Assembly: GCF_035083965.1 (NCBI RefSeq)
Contig: NC_089722.1
Location: 17,812,642 to 17,876,641 of the forward strand
Length of the DNA: 64,000 nucleotides
Direction of reading: 5' to 3'
From: Branchiostoma lanceolatum
Lineage: Eukaryota > Chordata > Leptocardii > Amphioxiformes > Branchiostomatidae
Shown here: positions 10,042-21,394 of the stretch, piece after piece
How positions within the stretch are numbered: position 1 is the first letter of the stretch
How the letters are laid out: the number at the start of each line of letters is the position of its first letter
Program-made: the position numbers and the translations under genes
Notes under the pieces: generated by a model
Database searches by the model: none
Told to the model about the DNA's origin: nothing
What the model saw: the letters and a program-made list of their open reading frames with translations, nothing else

Positions 10042-11915
10042 GCTTGCTGCAGTTAAGAATAAGGTGGCATTTCTAAGTAAACTTGAAATCTTCAAACCCT
10101 TTATCCATGCCATTGAGATTAAGAAGCAAAATGTCATTTTTCATTTCTTTTGGTGATATTAAAATGATACAAGATGAACCTCTTCCTTGTAGAGTCATAT
10201 TTGTGCGTGTGTGTGTGTGTGTGTGTGTAACTGTGTATGTGTCTATGAGCTTACATACAGTGTAGATTATCAACTTACAGAAATAATACTGAAAACAAAT
10301 GAACATGGATGCTGAGTCATTTCATGTGCCTGTAATAAGTCAGTCAGTGACAAGGTGATCTGAGAATTCGAATGATTTGCTTGGATTAAAGTCTCCCAAA
10401 TTCCAGCTCTCTTTATTTTACCCCTACAGTACAGCCAGACTAGCAAGTGATGCTTGTATAGCTGTTTGTTGAATTCGATTAGTGTTAATCCGGGATCTAA
10501 GCCTTGATCTTCTTGTAATGGACAACCTTTGTGCTGTGGGCTGCATCACGTTTGCCCCTTGGCGCTTGTGTGGATACAGTGCGTAATCGAGCAGAGCATT
10601 CGCAGCGTGTTGAACTCTATGCAGGATTGTTTTAAAATGAATTCCATGCAAATCTGTTATATGTCAGGTTTTGAGAGTGTATGATGTCTCAATTGACAGG
10701 AGAATCGGAAATATTCTAAGCCGACCTCGAGCATTATTCATTTCCTCAAAGTTCTCAGTTTCACCTGAATATCAATAGTGCTTCCCAACAAAACACAAAC
10801 ACAAAGAGGTCGTCTCGGATAATTAGAATTAACCTTCTGCTGTGAAATTAGCGGGTCAACATCACTTTATTGAAAGTTTGCCTTTCGCACAAAGAAAAGT
10901 CGCAAAGTAAAGAATAAAATTTTTCCAATTTCAAAATCTAAAGAAATGACAATGTTATTCGAATACAGGGCAAATTCCATTATGCAATGTTTTGATAAAC
11001 TGTTGGCAAAAGGTATTTCTTTGGTTTCAAACAGCACCACTCTCCAGTTCTCCCTGTGATATTTCTCTATAGTTGTTACCAATTTAATCGCATTATCACC
11101 CTAGAAATATTTATGCTGAAATGATTGAATTATAGACAGAGACCACACAAATTGAATACATTTGAATTTTTGTAATAGCATCAGCAGTAATGAAACACAG
11201 AGTCATATTCAACTATTTCTCCCAAATTTCATATTCTATCGCAAAAATCTTCATTCAAATCTTATCAATATGCTTTTTTGTCAGACTTCTGCATATCACG
11301 AACTATGACCTACAGATTTATCAATGGCTCTCTGAAATTTAAGTACCAGTAACGAGAGGTTTGTTATAAGGACATACATATAAGGACCAAAACAAGTTTA
11401 TCGAGCGAAAAGCATGCATTTAAGTATGACATCATTCTTTTTATTTCTTATCAAAATATCATAGCGTCATCACGTTGAGAAGTCAGAAGCTACAAATGTA
11501 AAAGTTAGAAATAGCAAGGTCATCTCATATTCTTTACATTTGTACAAACTGTCAAAATGTTCACAGAACAAGTCTAATATTCACATCTGGGGTAAATACG
11601 TCTGTGCAAATAGCGTAACCTGCCAAGCCTTGAGTCCAGCCTTGTTATATATTAGCTTTGGTCCGCTCCGAACGGTCGCAACCCCGCTCTGAAGCGACCA
11701 TTGGGAGCGGACCAAGTCTTACAAGATGGACTCCAGACTATAACCTGCTTTAAAGATGAGAGAAGGTTTTACAGTAAGGTCCGAGAGTCACAAATTATAC
11801 AGTTCAAAGCAATCTGCTTCAGATTCTTGATTTTACACACAGTTATGACGTTTGAATTAACACACTCTGCAAAGAAAGAATAACGGAAAACAGAGGGCTT
11901 CAGGCCTCGCACTGT
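10042..11915. other. Intergenic region between BRICHOS gene 2 and the tectonin gene
   Basis: It contains a short (GT)n run at 10203-10229, pieces of dispersed repeats (10738-10850 related to 17070-17150; 11085-11240 inverted copy of the 840-1040 repeat), and a short inverted repeat at 11655-11720 ('ttggtccgctcc' and its complement). No exon was recognised. The two convergent genes on either side presumably end into this gap. Confidence 0.45.
11655..11720. repeat. Small inverted repeat (hairpin)
   Basis: The arms 'ttggtccgctcc' and 'ggagcggaccaa' flank a ~40-base loop. It is likely the end pair of a very short foldback element. Confidence 0.5.
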
Positions 11916-12105
11916 ATGCCCGTAGCCAGGATTTTGCTTGGGTGGGTTCTTCTTACTCAGAGGGACCAGCGAGCGCCGCAGGTGCGAGGCTTGTGCCTAA
12001 CCCCTAGGCGGACGTCTAGGCGGACCTCTAGGTGGACCTCTAGGCGGACCTCCGAGCGTGTGTGGGGGTTCTTCCGAACCCCCCTTGGCTACGGACATGC
12101 ACTGG
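11916..12105. mobile_element. Short TIR element (MITE) fused to the last tectonin exon
   Basis: The ends are near-complementary ('gcccgtagccagg' on the left; 'ccttggctacggac' on the right). Inside is a run of four imperfect ~12-base repeats built on 'ctaggcggac'. No coding capacity of its own is seen. The element begins immediately after the last conserved residues of the minus-strand tectonin repeat, and the open frame continues through it. Confidence 0.55.
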
Positions 12106-15100
12106 GGGCTGACAAGGGCGATTCCCTGCCGCCGATAGATGTTGTCGGCTGCGTTCAGCCCCCACACCTGGTTGCTGCTGGAGCTGACGTGAACTCCCTT
12201 CAGACTTCCTCCGATTGAGTGCCAGCTTACGCCTTTGGGTTCCCTAGGGCTTATGCCTGCAATGGAAATGATTTAACCAGATTCAATCTTTGATCGAAAA
12301 AAAACTAAACTTTTAAACTATGTGAATTTGTCACCTCCTACGGTGGTACTGTTTACGGTTGCAAGTGTTTGAATCTGTACATGTGTTCGTACCTATATCT
12401 CAAGAACCTTTCAATGGATTTGTATGGATTTTGGGATGTGGATTGCTCTGAAGATTCCCCCCCAAAACACAACGATTTTGGTCCCCTATCAGTATTTTCA
12501 GGTACTGCAGCAATACAGGAGGACGCTCCCTTCTTGAAAGCAAAGTGGTATAGTCCATGTACACCTCACGAATGACCCATTACGGGAGGGACATAGCTGG
12601 GGTTAATTGAGGGAAGGGGAGGATCACTAACATCAGCGATGGCTAGGGCTATGGCATTAAGTCTTACACAAACTCTACATATTTCACGGAGGTATGAGAT
12701 CCTCGATTTCTTGTTTTTGTGTTAATCTTGATATGTGGTTGTAAACAAGATAAATCCTTACCGGCTCGCACGTAGATCACGTTGTTGCTGTTGGCCCCCC
12801 AGACCGCGCCGTTTCCCGACGAGATGAGTTTCAGGGCACCGTTGACTCGTTCCCACCCTGTACCGGCGGAAGCCTCGTTCCCGGCCGTTCCTGTGCGGTA
12901 GTAGACCTGGTCGTTGCCGTTCACGCCCCACACGCCGGCCCGACCGACCGACACGAACTTCAGCTGCCCGTCGACGTTCTGCCATCCTGTTCCTGTAAGC
13001 CACAAAAACGCCTATGTGTATGTCTGTTGGTCAACAAGATATCTAGAGAACGGCTGGATGGATTGGTTTCATATTTGATGTGATTGGTAGGGTCTGACAA
13101 AAACTGGAAATGATTAGATTTTGGGCCCCCTACCGTCTTTTCTAGGTACTGCAGCGGAACTCACGTTTAATCTCTCGTGTTTTGGACATGCTATGGTTAC
13201 GATTCTTAGAAAGTAAATAGCTCTCGTGATCAGGAAGAAATTAAATAAGTTTGGGTCCCCTACCAGCCAGTTCATTTTTTATTTGTAGAAGGGAATTAGG
13301 CTGCGATAGAGAAGGAAGGATTGAAAAGCACATGTACCACTTATGGCCTAAAAGCTAAAAAAATACATTGATTGAAGAGGCTTCATACCTGCCGGGTTGC
13401 TAGGGGTGATTCCAGTCCGCCGATAGACGTTGTTCCCGGAGTTGACGCCCCACACCTGGTTACTGGTCGGGCTGACGTGCACCTGTTTCAGCTTTCCTGG
13501 AATCTGGCGCCAGCCGGATCCGCTAGGAGAAGTCCAGCAGATTCCTGAAGTATCGAAACATCGGATACACATCAACATTGGCATCATAATAACTGTCTTC
13601 GAAATAGAATGCGCGAAATAGATTCCTGCGCCTTTATGCATTTCGAAGAAGACGCTTTAAGCCCCTCTCACTGGACAAGCGACACGTTGGCAACCTCGCT
13701 GCGCCCTAGATTGAATTTGAGTTAGCCTTGACTTTACAATGGGAATACCATGCAAACGTACAAGTATCACTAACAAGACAAAAAATCACACAAAGCGTAA
13801 AAAGATTAGTCGCGTCGCGGGTCCAGTGAGAGGGGGGGGGGGTTAACTGACGCAACAAAAAGTACAGCGACTTTTGTGTGGTCAGCTATAAACTATAAGA
13901 TAGAAATGCAAACTCAATCTTAAAATTCTAATTACTAGGCAATAAAGGCTAACATGAGTAAATCCGTAATGACATGTTATAATCAGGCAGGGATAATATA
14001 CTTTTTTTTCAAATATATCTTCTCAGTATCTGAAGAAGAAAATTAATTGATAATCATTTGCTTACCCAGGCGGATGTAGACATCATCGTTACTGTTGACT
14101 CCCCACACGATGTTGTTTCCGGATGAGATCTGCTTGAGCGCGCCGCCGATGTTCACCCAGCCCGTGCCCACGGAGTCTTCATTCTCGTACGTCCCGGTTC
14201 TGTAGTAGATCAGGTCGCCACTGTTCACGCCCCAAACACCGGAACGTCCGACCGACACGAACTTGAGCTTTCCTGCTACATACTGCCACCCTGTTCCTGC
14301 ATCTTTTACGTTGTAGAAATGGTCACAATCATTACATAGTCTACTGTCAATTCGAAAGTCAGGGACAACAATGCCAATGGACATTAGGGGTCGAAACAAT
14401 AAAAACAGTATTCTATGTGACTTGCTGACTATCAGTAGGTACTAGATATGGGAAAAGTGCATATCCGTACTAACATTGGAAAAATCAACAACAACAGTTG
14501 CAAATGGTACATCTGTATTGGTACACCGGCTATTTGTACTCCCGCAGTCCTGCACTTATCTTACTAATTGCTACTGTGCCTTCATTTTCATCTCTCAACA
14601 CAAAGTCTTTTTTTCCGCTGGTGAAATCTTTCGTAACTCACCGACGCAGTTCCGCCCGTCCCCGGTGTATCCTGCGGTACACTTACAAGTGTAGCTTCCC
14701 GCTGTGTTGGTGCACACGCCATGCTCACTGTGACAGGTGTGGCTGCCGTCCCTGCATTCATCAATGTCTAGGATATAAAAAACAAATACAACAACAACCT
14801 CCTATAAGTTTACGGATTGAGAGTGCAGAAGTCTTTTTGGGTTACATTTGTATATGATAGGTTTGATAAAAGCAACTGGCATTATAAAGCAACTAGGAAG
14901 CTTTCAACAATGCTTGGATTTAGATACTTTAAGGTAAGGTTGCATATCAGTCGATGTTATATACGTGTAATGAATGCTACGGTCCCAATAACGTCGGTGC
15001 CCGTCGGGGTGTAGTCTCGGCCGGGACCCGAAGCCACCATTTATTTCCGGGTGGACTACCGGCTGCGTTGAAATTATGTCCGAGTGGCGGTGCGGTACTC

Positions 15101-15852
15101 GGTTATACCAGGTGAACCGTAACGTCGTTACAGATGCACAAAGTCGTATTGAGGGCGAACATCAGAAATACATTTAGCAAATGATATCGTGTTTGTCGTT
15201 CCACAGTTTTAAAAAAGCAATGAAACGCATGCTAACCTGTGTCGCAGCAAGTCCCTGTGAATCCCGTCCCCGTACAGATACACCTTGCTCCAGAAGGACG
15301 TCCGTTGGGACAGCCCCTGTTACAGTCCAGTGTCTCACTGCTGCTGCCACTACACCCGGACCCTCCGCACTGCGCAGCTCTCGCCACGCTCCTAGAATAG
15401 AGCCATTCACATTGTACATGATCTGCGCAAACCAACTAACAATGAAGATAGGTTACCTTTACCCAGTTCCAGAACCATGTACAGTTCAAATTAAAGACAA
15501 GTCTTTGATAATCGCAGTGTATCTCGTACACAGGTCAGTGCTGAATATCCTGTTATTGGATAATTAAGCAACTTCTACCCTCTAAAATCAACTGATTGAA
15601 CTATAGTAAACGTTTTTGATCGTGCATGCAGAACATCTTGACGTCGCTAAACTGTCTTTACCTGGTGCGTGTCCGGGTCCCCGAGTCCCCACACGGAGCG
15701 GTACAGGCCGCCCAACTCCCCCAGTTTTCCCAGGCGCAGTGCACTGTAACACACGTCCGTCGGCGTCGTCGTCTCCTCCGCCACCCAGCCGACTCGTCCG
15801 GCAGCAGGAGAACCAACACCACCAGCAAAACTACACACACGGTCAGCTTCAT
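11997..15852 (-). CDS. Secreted TSP1/EGF/tectonin-repeat lectin-like protein
   Basis: Minus-strand exons are 15852-15662, 15391-15237, 14767-14642, 14296-14066, 13544-13389, 12992-12762 and 12256-11997, about 449 residues with matching phases. The first encodes a signal peptide (MKLTVCVVLLVVLVLLL...), then W and eight Arg, then a TSP1-like motif (WENWGSW, CTAPCGDSGT). The second completes it and adds a Cys-rich EGF-like segment. The third is a calcium-type EGF (DIDEC...GYTGDG). The last four give two, one, two and one tectonin repeats ('WGVN...YYRTG' type), six in all, the blade number of tectonin/TL-1 lectins. Tectonin propellers bind bacterial surface glycans, so pathogen recognition is likely but inferred. 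The stop lies inside a MITE, so the natural C-terminus is uncertain. An acceptor directly before the ATG suggests an upstream 5' UTR exon. Confidence 0.8.
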
Positions 15853-17970
15853 CTGAGGAAAGGACATAAGAATTTGGGTAGAATTTATTTCTCATATTAT
15901 CCGTCACAACACAATTAACAATGGGACTACATTGTCATACCGTTGCTTGCAGCTACAAGCCTAAATTATTTGGCAATAAATTTCTTGTTAAGTAGTAAAT
16001 TTAAAACCATTGACCGTTCCCAATGCAACTGTTAAACACAAAGTAATCAGAATTTTACTCATGAATATTACCTTCTCCACTGGTATACACAAGAGAGACG
16101 TGGTTACAACACCGGATGATAGTACCCCTGATAATATCCTATAATATTTTCTAACAATTCTGGGCGAAAGAAAGTATTATAAAAAGTTATCAGCAAAGCT
16201 ATGTTGCCTACCGTGGCTCGTTGTGGTGTCTATTCGTGTGCTGAAGAGCAAACTTTTACAGCCGGTCGTTATTGCTCGCCACGATTTCAAACCGTCGGTG
16301 TTTTTCTAACAGGCCGTTTCCTCTTGCGTCATTGACAAATAATGCTAAACGCGTCATCGAGACAAAGAGAGAGAAAAGGGGAAACTTTTTTTTCTAGAAT
16401 GTAAAGCATGATATCATGCCAGCACCTGTTTCGCAACCTGCGTCTGCGCACTAGGGTAGCAAAATGCACATGCTCATTTTCGCACGTACACCTTTGCGGT
16501 CAATAACCAGTGTTAGTTCAAGCAGATCATTTCCTCAAAGTTCTTAGTTCCCCCTTCCCCCAGCCTCAGTGAAACTTTAACGGCATATTGAAGGGCTCAG
16601 CCTCTTTTGTTTGAGTTCAGGTTTTCATAGAATCATAATGTCTGACAAAACTTTCAAAAAGCACAACGTGGATTTAGGCGGGATCTCAGTTCCACGTTAT
16701 CTTCAAACCAACGCTACGTACGTGAACATATCGATCAAAAGCCCTATTGTGGTAACGTTAGATGGTTTTTGTGATTACAATGTATGCTTGGCTGTTAGAA
16801 CAACAAAGGATGTGTTTTAATAAGTAAATCAGAGGTGATAGACTCCATCCCCTTATCCACAACGCTTTGCGACCCTTCCAGTGCAACAGGCATAATGCCA
16901 TCACTGGGGATTTATGATAACGACACATCGTACGTTTTTGGAATTGTAGAAAAATAAACAGGCGGACAAACACACACAGACACACAGACAGACAGACGGA
17001 CAAGACGAAAACCATACTCCAATTCCCTAAGGTGATGCAATAAACCACCTGTCAACCATTCAGCCGAGCAGTTTTCACTTTCACCTGAATGTCATGAGTG
17101 TTTCACAACACAGACACGTGAGGTCGTCCCGGCCCTTTACGACCTGCTGCAGTGAGGTAGATGAGCTTACACTGCGTTGCTGAAGGTCCACCTTACGAAC
17201 TGAGATTCCGCCTAAATCCACGTTGTGTTATTTGAAATTTTTGTCAAAACATTATGATTCTATGCAAACTTCAACTGAAAGAAACGATTCAATATGCATA
17301 CTTGTATACTTGTATAAAGTGCCATTGAGGCTGAAAGGCGAACTGAGAACTTTGAGGAAATGATTCGCTTGAACTAACACAGGTTATTGACCGCAAAGGT
17401 GTAGGTGTGTAAATGAGCGCGTGCATTTTGCTATTTTAGTGCGCAGACGCAGGCTGCTAAACAGGTGCTGGCATGATATCATGCTTCAAGTTCTAGAATT
17501 TGGATTTGGTAGCTGATACGATTATTCAATGCAAAGGGTCAACATCGTTTTGGAAACGAAGGAACCTGTGAATCTAACTCAAGAACCCTAACCACAAGGC
17601 GTGACCTTGTCACCCCTTTACCACACCATCCTTGGGATGATGTAATGAACTCCCTGTAAGCCATTCAGCCGAGCAGTTTTCAGTTTCACCTGAATGTCAA
17701 GAGTGTTTCACAACAAAACACAGACACGTGAGGTCGTCTCGGGTCACCTGCTGCCGTGAGGTAGATGAGCTTACACTGCGTTGCAGAAGGTCCACCTAGC
17801 GGACAACAACAAAATCTCAGAAACAAGCGAAGGAATTCCGTGCAAAGAACTAGTTATTCGAGTTACCACTAAGATTTGTTTTGCCTGTTCAGCTTCATTT
17901 CTAGCCATATACACTTAAGTTTCCTTTTTCAATACCTTTAAAGTTCCCTCGATCGAGGTATTTCTCATAG
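15853..17970. repeat. Gene-free region with inverted and direct dispersed repeats
   Basis: Positions ~16407-16730 and ~17210-17480 are inverted copies (both contain 'gcatgatatcatgc' and the 'tcaataacc...gttagttcaag' segment). Positions 17050-17200 and 17655-17810 are direct copies ('cattcagccgagcagtttt'). The block is best explained as nested copies of one TIR element. The 5' UTR exon of the tectonin gene may lie here but could not be placed. Confidence 0.5.
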
Positions 17971-17989
17971 GTCTCAAAGAAAATATAGA

Positions 17990-18760
17990 ATTTCAGTTAC
18001 TAGATATCGATATATCATGACGTGTTTAGACGTTCTACGTCATAACCATGCACATCTGCAGGTTTGTGCTTTTATATTGCCTGCCACAACGACAGGAATA
18101 TGCAAGCAAGCGCAGTACGCCTAGACCCACAGAAGCCGCATGGCATTCTCAACTCTTGAACTGACGGCGGCGTTGTTGTTGTTGTTGTTTTCATTCTAAA
18201 TCATCACTGAAGTTTCTCTATCTATTCAACGTTTAAAGATTCACTCTAATTCTAAAATTGGACTGCCTGTATCAATAATTGCTTCCGTGTTCTGTTTTGT
18301 TACCTATCTTACTGCCTCACCGATATTATTTACAAGAAAACAAAACATCATGACGTCTCTAGACAAATCTTATTTTACTGCATATTCACACTTAACGTCT
18401 GAAAGTGTGATTCTATCGATCACCTGCTGAAACAATGCATATTCATGAGCAAGCATAGCCTGTCTAAACCCTCAACAATCTGCTCAATCTAAGGCATCTT
18501 ATTGCGTATTCTAAATCATCAGTTACATTCCTCTATTTACATGGAATCTTCAGTTTCAGACCAAAAAGTGTGTCTATTCGGCAAATGTTCTCTTTTTTGT
18601 CACTCAATGATCTGCGTTAGGGAAATATGATAAAACACAGAGTCTATGAACATCAAAACATTATGACATCTTTAGACAAAATAAATGTTACCTCATACTC
18701 ATATTTCGAAGTTGTTACCATCTGGGACCATACACTTATATGATGTCAAGCCCATCCTCT
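17990..18760. repeat. Degenerate ~310-340-bp tandem repeat
   Basis: The motif 'catgacgt.ttagac' with flanking similarity recurs near 18011, 18350 and 18656, and again at about 20905. Nearby 'gcaagca..' and 'tagacccac' motifs recur at similar spacing. Copies are well diverged. Confidence 0.4.
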
Positions 18761-19174
18761 TTTGACAAACAAGAACCCACAGACATTCTCACATTTCAAC
18801 TAAGTCCTTCTTAAAGGAGTCCTAAAGTCCAGAGGGGGGAGTTATTTTCCAATAGATGATAATTTTAGGAAGTAAAGATGAATACTTTTTACAGTATACG
18901 ATCAAGTACCCACTAGTCCCGTGCCCATCAGTATTCTACCGAATTCCCCAGATAACCCTCTATTTTCTGATTAATTAAATTAAACAACCTCAGCCTATGG
19001 CTTATAACGATGTGCCTGACAAGTCCTGACAAAACTTAGATTACAAAATGAATGTCAGGGTGGTTAAGAAAAACTCGTCTTGCTTTGTGTTCTTTTATAT
19101 CATATTAACAATTGGCCTTCTTATTGTGCTTAACCCCCCTCGTCTATGCCAAAAATACTCACCATTAAAGATGT
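18761..19174. other. Unassigned intergenic DNA
   Basis: No coding exon, RNA gene or clear repeat was recognised. Confidence 0.4.
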
Positions 19175-19182
19175 ATGTTTAC

Positions 19183-19700
19183 TAGGGGTGGGTACCGGTA
19201 CAGAAAATTCAGGTCCGGTCCAGGTCCAGGTCCAGAGGGTCAGGTCCAGGTCCGGACCTGGACCTGGACCTGATTATAGTGAGTGTAGCAGTACACCATA
19301 TTTTGGAGAGTGATTTACTTGATTGCAAGTATATGCATGTGTCGGACAATAACGCCATGTCTGGAACGATATAATTTTTTAGGTTTGCACTGTCTTGAAA
19401 TTAACTATACTCGCCTCGCCGTGTGTTGACTCATCCTTTAGGTGTTTCTAGATATGATTCACAGCTAACATCTTCGAAAAAGAGCAACCACGACTCGTTA
19501 AATCTGCTGTTTTGTATTTTCTTAGACCACTAACATTATTATATTTTGTTATGTGACCGCCTGCTGGTAGTCTTGTACTGTGAATTTTCTAGTCGGTCCA
19601 AAGTCCGGTCCACTGATTTTTTTCCGGACCGGTTTTTTTGGACCGGTCCACACAAAAATACCGGTTTTGTACCGGTACACGGTACCGGTACCCACCCCTA
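19183..19700. mobile_element. Non-autonomous hAT-like element with perfect TIRs and 8-bp target duplication
   Basis: The element starts TAGGGGTGGGTACCGGTA and ends with the reverse complement. It is flanked on both sides by ATGTTTAC (19175-19182 and 19701-19708). An 8-bp duplication and TAGGGG-type ends are typical of hAT transposons. Just inside the left end is a palindrome-rich array of 'ggtcca'/'ggtccagg' units, and inside the right end 'ggaccgg' units. It has no transposase, so mobilisation in trans is inferred. Confidence 0.8.
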
Positions 19701-19904
19701 ATGTTTACACATAGGGAATACATGGGTAGGGTCTGCAAGGGTTTAGTGAGTATCATATTGTTCTGAAAAACACACCTTGTGTAATTCACCATAAGCAAAA
19801 TTCTATAAAAAGTCGGCTGATTATGTATTCATTGATACATAATCTAGTGGAAAATAACACCGCCTTCTGGAGTTTAAGACTCATTTAAAGGTGAATGTTA
19901 AGGT

Positions 19905-20075
19905 AGTCCCATAGCCTTTTTGAGGCCGTAGGAACACTCTCCTCCCACCACATTTACCTCTCCAATCGACGTCAGGGAGCCATTTTGACTTGGGTGGAGT
20001 GAGGAAAGTTGTGTAAAGTGCCTTCCCAAGGGCATATTGGTGCCATGTCCTAACCATTACGCCAATATAGGTTTT
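19905..20075. repeat. SINE tail-like fragment
   Basis: The stretch around 'gtggagtgaggaaagt', 'gtgtaaagtgcctt' and 'cccaagggca' resembles the 3' body of tRNA-derived invertebrate SINEs. A tRNA head is not clear, so it is likely truncated. Confidence 0.45.
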
Positions 20076-20427
20076 AATGCAAGAAACATTTTAGATTGAA
20101 CAATTTATGATACCAGAAACAGTGTGTGATAAATGTAGTTATGTCATGCCTGGGCCTGATACGGGTGTTCCGGACCGTGTGATAACTATCCGGATCACAT
20201 AGGGTTCGGAAGTGTTATCACACGGGCTTCCATAGAATATTTCGAACGCATTTCGAACGCGCCGGTTGTGCGGCCGTCGGAAATTCGAATACCGGATTCG
20301 GAGATTGGAATCAATGTTGCTACAGTTTCTTGTTCGAGGACACAAAACTCCCTGAACTTCTGGCGCATTCCGCATTGAAATGTATGTTTTCGCGAGTGGG
20401 TATGACCAAGGTATGACATAAATAAAA

Positions 20428-20572
20428 TACAACACGTTGTATTCCGCATCACCCTCGGTCCCAGCCCTCCCGCGGGTCGGATCGCCCTCCGGCCTACGGC
20501 CGTCGGGCGATCCGACCCGCGGTCGGGCTGGTACCTCGGGTGATACGGAATACCCCGTGTTGTATTCTATAT
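20428..20572. mobile_element. Perfect-centred foldback element
   Basis: The arms start 'ttgtattccgcatcaccc' and end with the complement '..gggtgatacggaata'. The GC-rich centre reads 'gcgggtcggatcgccc' then its complement. It would fold into a long hairpin. It has no coding capacity and is typical of a MITE. Confidence 0.65.
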
Positions 20573-21394
20573 TTATATGTATATTTCTAATGTGTAAAGC
20601 GGCAGATCAATTCAGGGTTTCTACATGGGACCTGCCACCCTGTCACTCTTTTTATGAGAAAAAAAGAAAGATTATTATCTTAACACGACGCCACAGAAGT
20701 CCTTCTTACTTAACCTACTCTAAATCATCGCAAAGTGTCTCGAACTGATATTCGGCTGATTTCCAAAAAGAGCAAGACAATACGTTTCTATCCCCTCCAG
20801 CGATAGTAAACATGACAATATACAGAAAGTGTGAAAATATATCATGTGTTAGCCTGAAGTGTAGTGTAGAGACGACAAAACAACAAAATAACATTTGCTA
20901 CACATAAAAACATTATGACGTCTTTAGACTAATATCATTTTACTTCATATTCATATATGATCATATTCATATCAAGTTGTTGACTACAAAACCTGAAAGA
21001 ACACGCGTACGTATGCGAACAAGCACAGTGCTCTTCGACCCACACTAGCAGCAAATATCATCATTTTTAACCCAATCGAAAACGTCTTCTTACTTATTTT
21101 AAAGTTAACCTCATTGTACGATATTTCAGCTTTAACAAGTAGCCTATTGCCAGTATTGGCGTTATCTGAACAAAAAGCACACGATTTGATAAAAACCCAC
21201 TCCCACGCACCTTTTGAAACGCAATCTTTGATATGCGTACCTTCCAGCTAGCTTTGATTGACTTTTCTCGCTCATAAAAAAATTGTTTACGACTTTCGCG
21301 AAAAATGAAGTTTCATTCGAACCGCGTCATGCCGCACTGTTTCTCTGATATGCTGTCAGACTAATCAGTCTTATTTTCTTTACCATATTTGGAC
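20573..21394. other. Upstream region of the C-type lectin gene
   Basis: It contains a further copy (near 20905) of the motif repeated at 18011-18656, and otherwise no recognised element. It may include the promoter or an unplaced 5' exon of the lectin gene. Confidence 0.35.
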
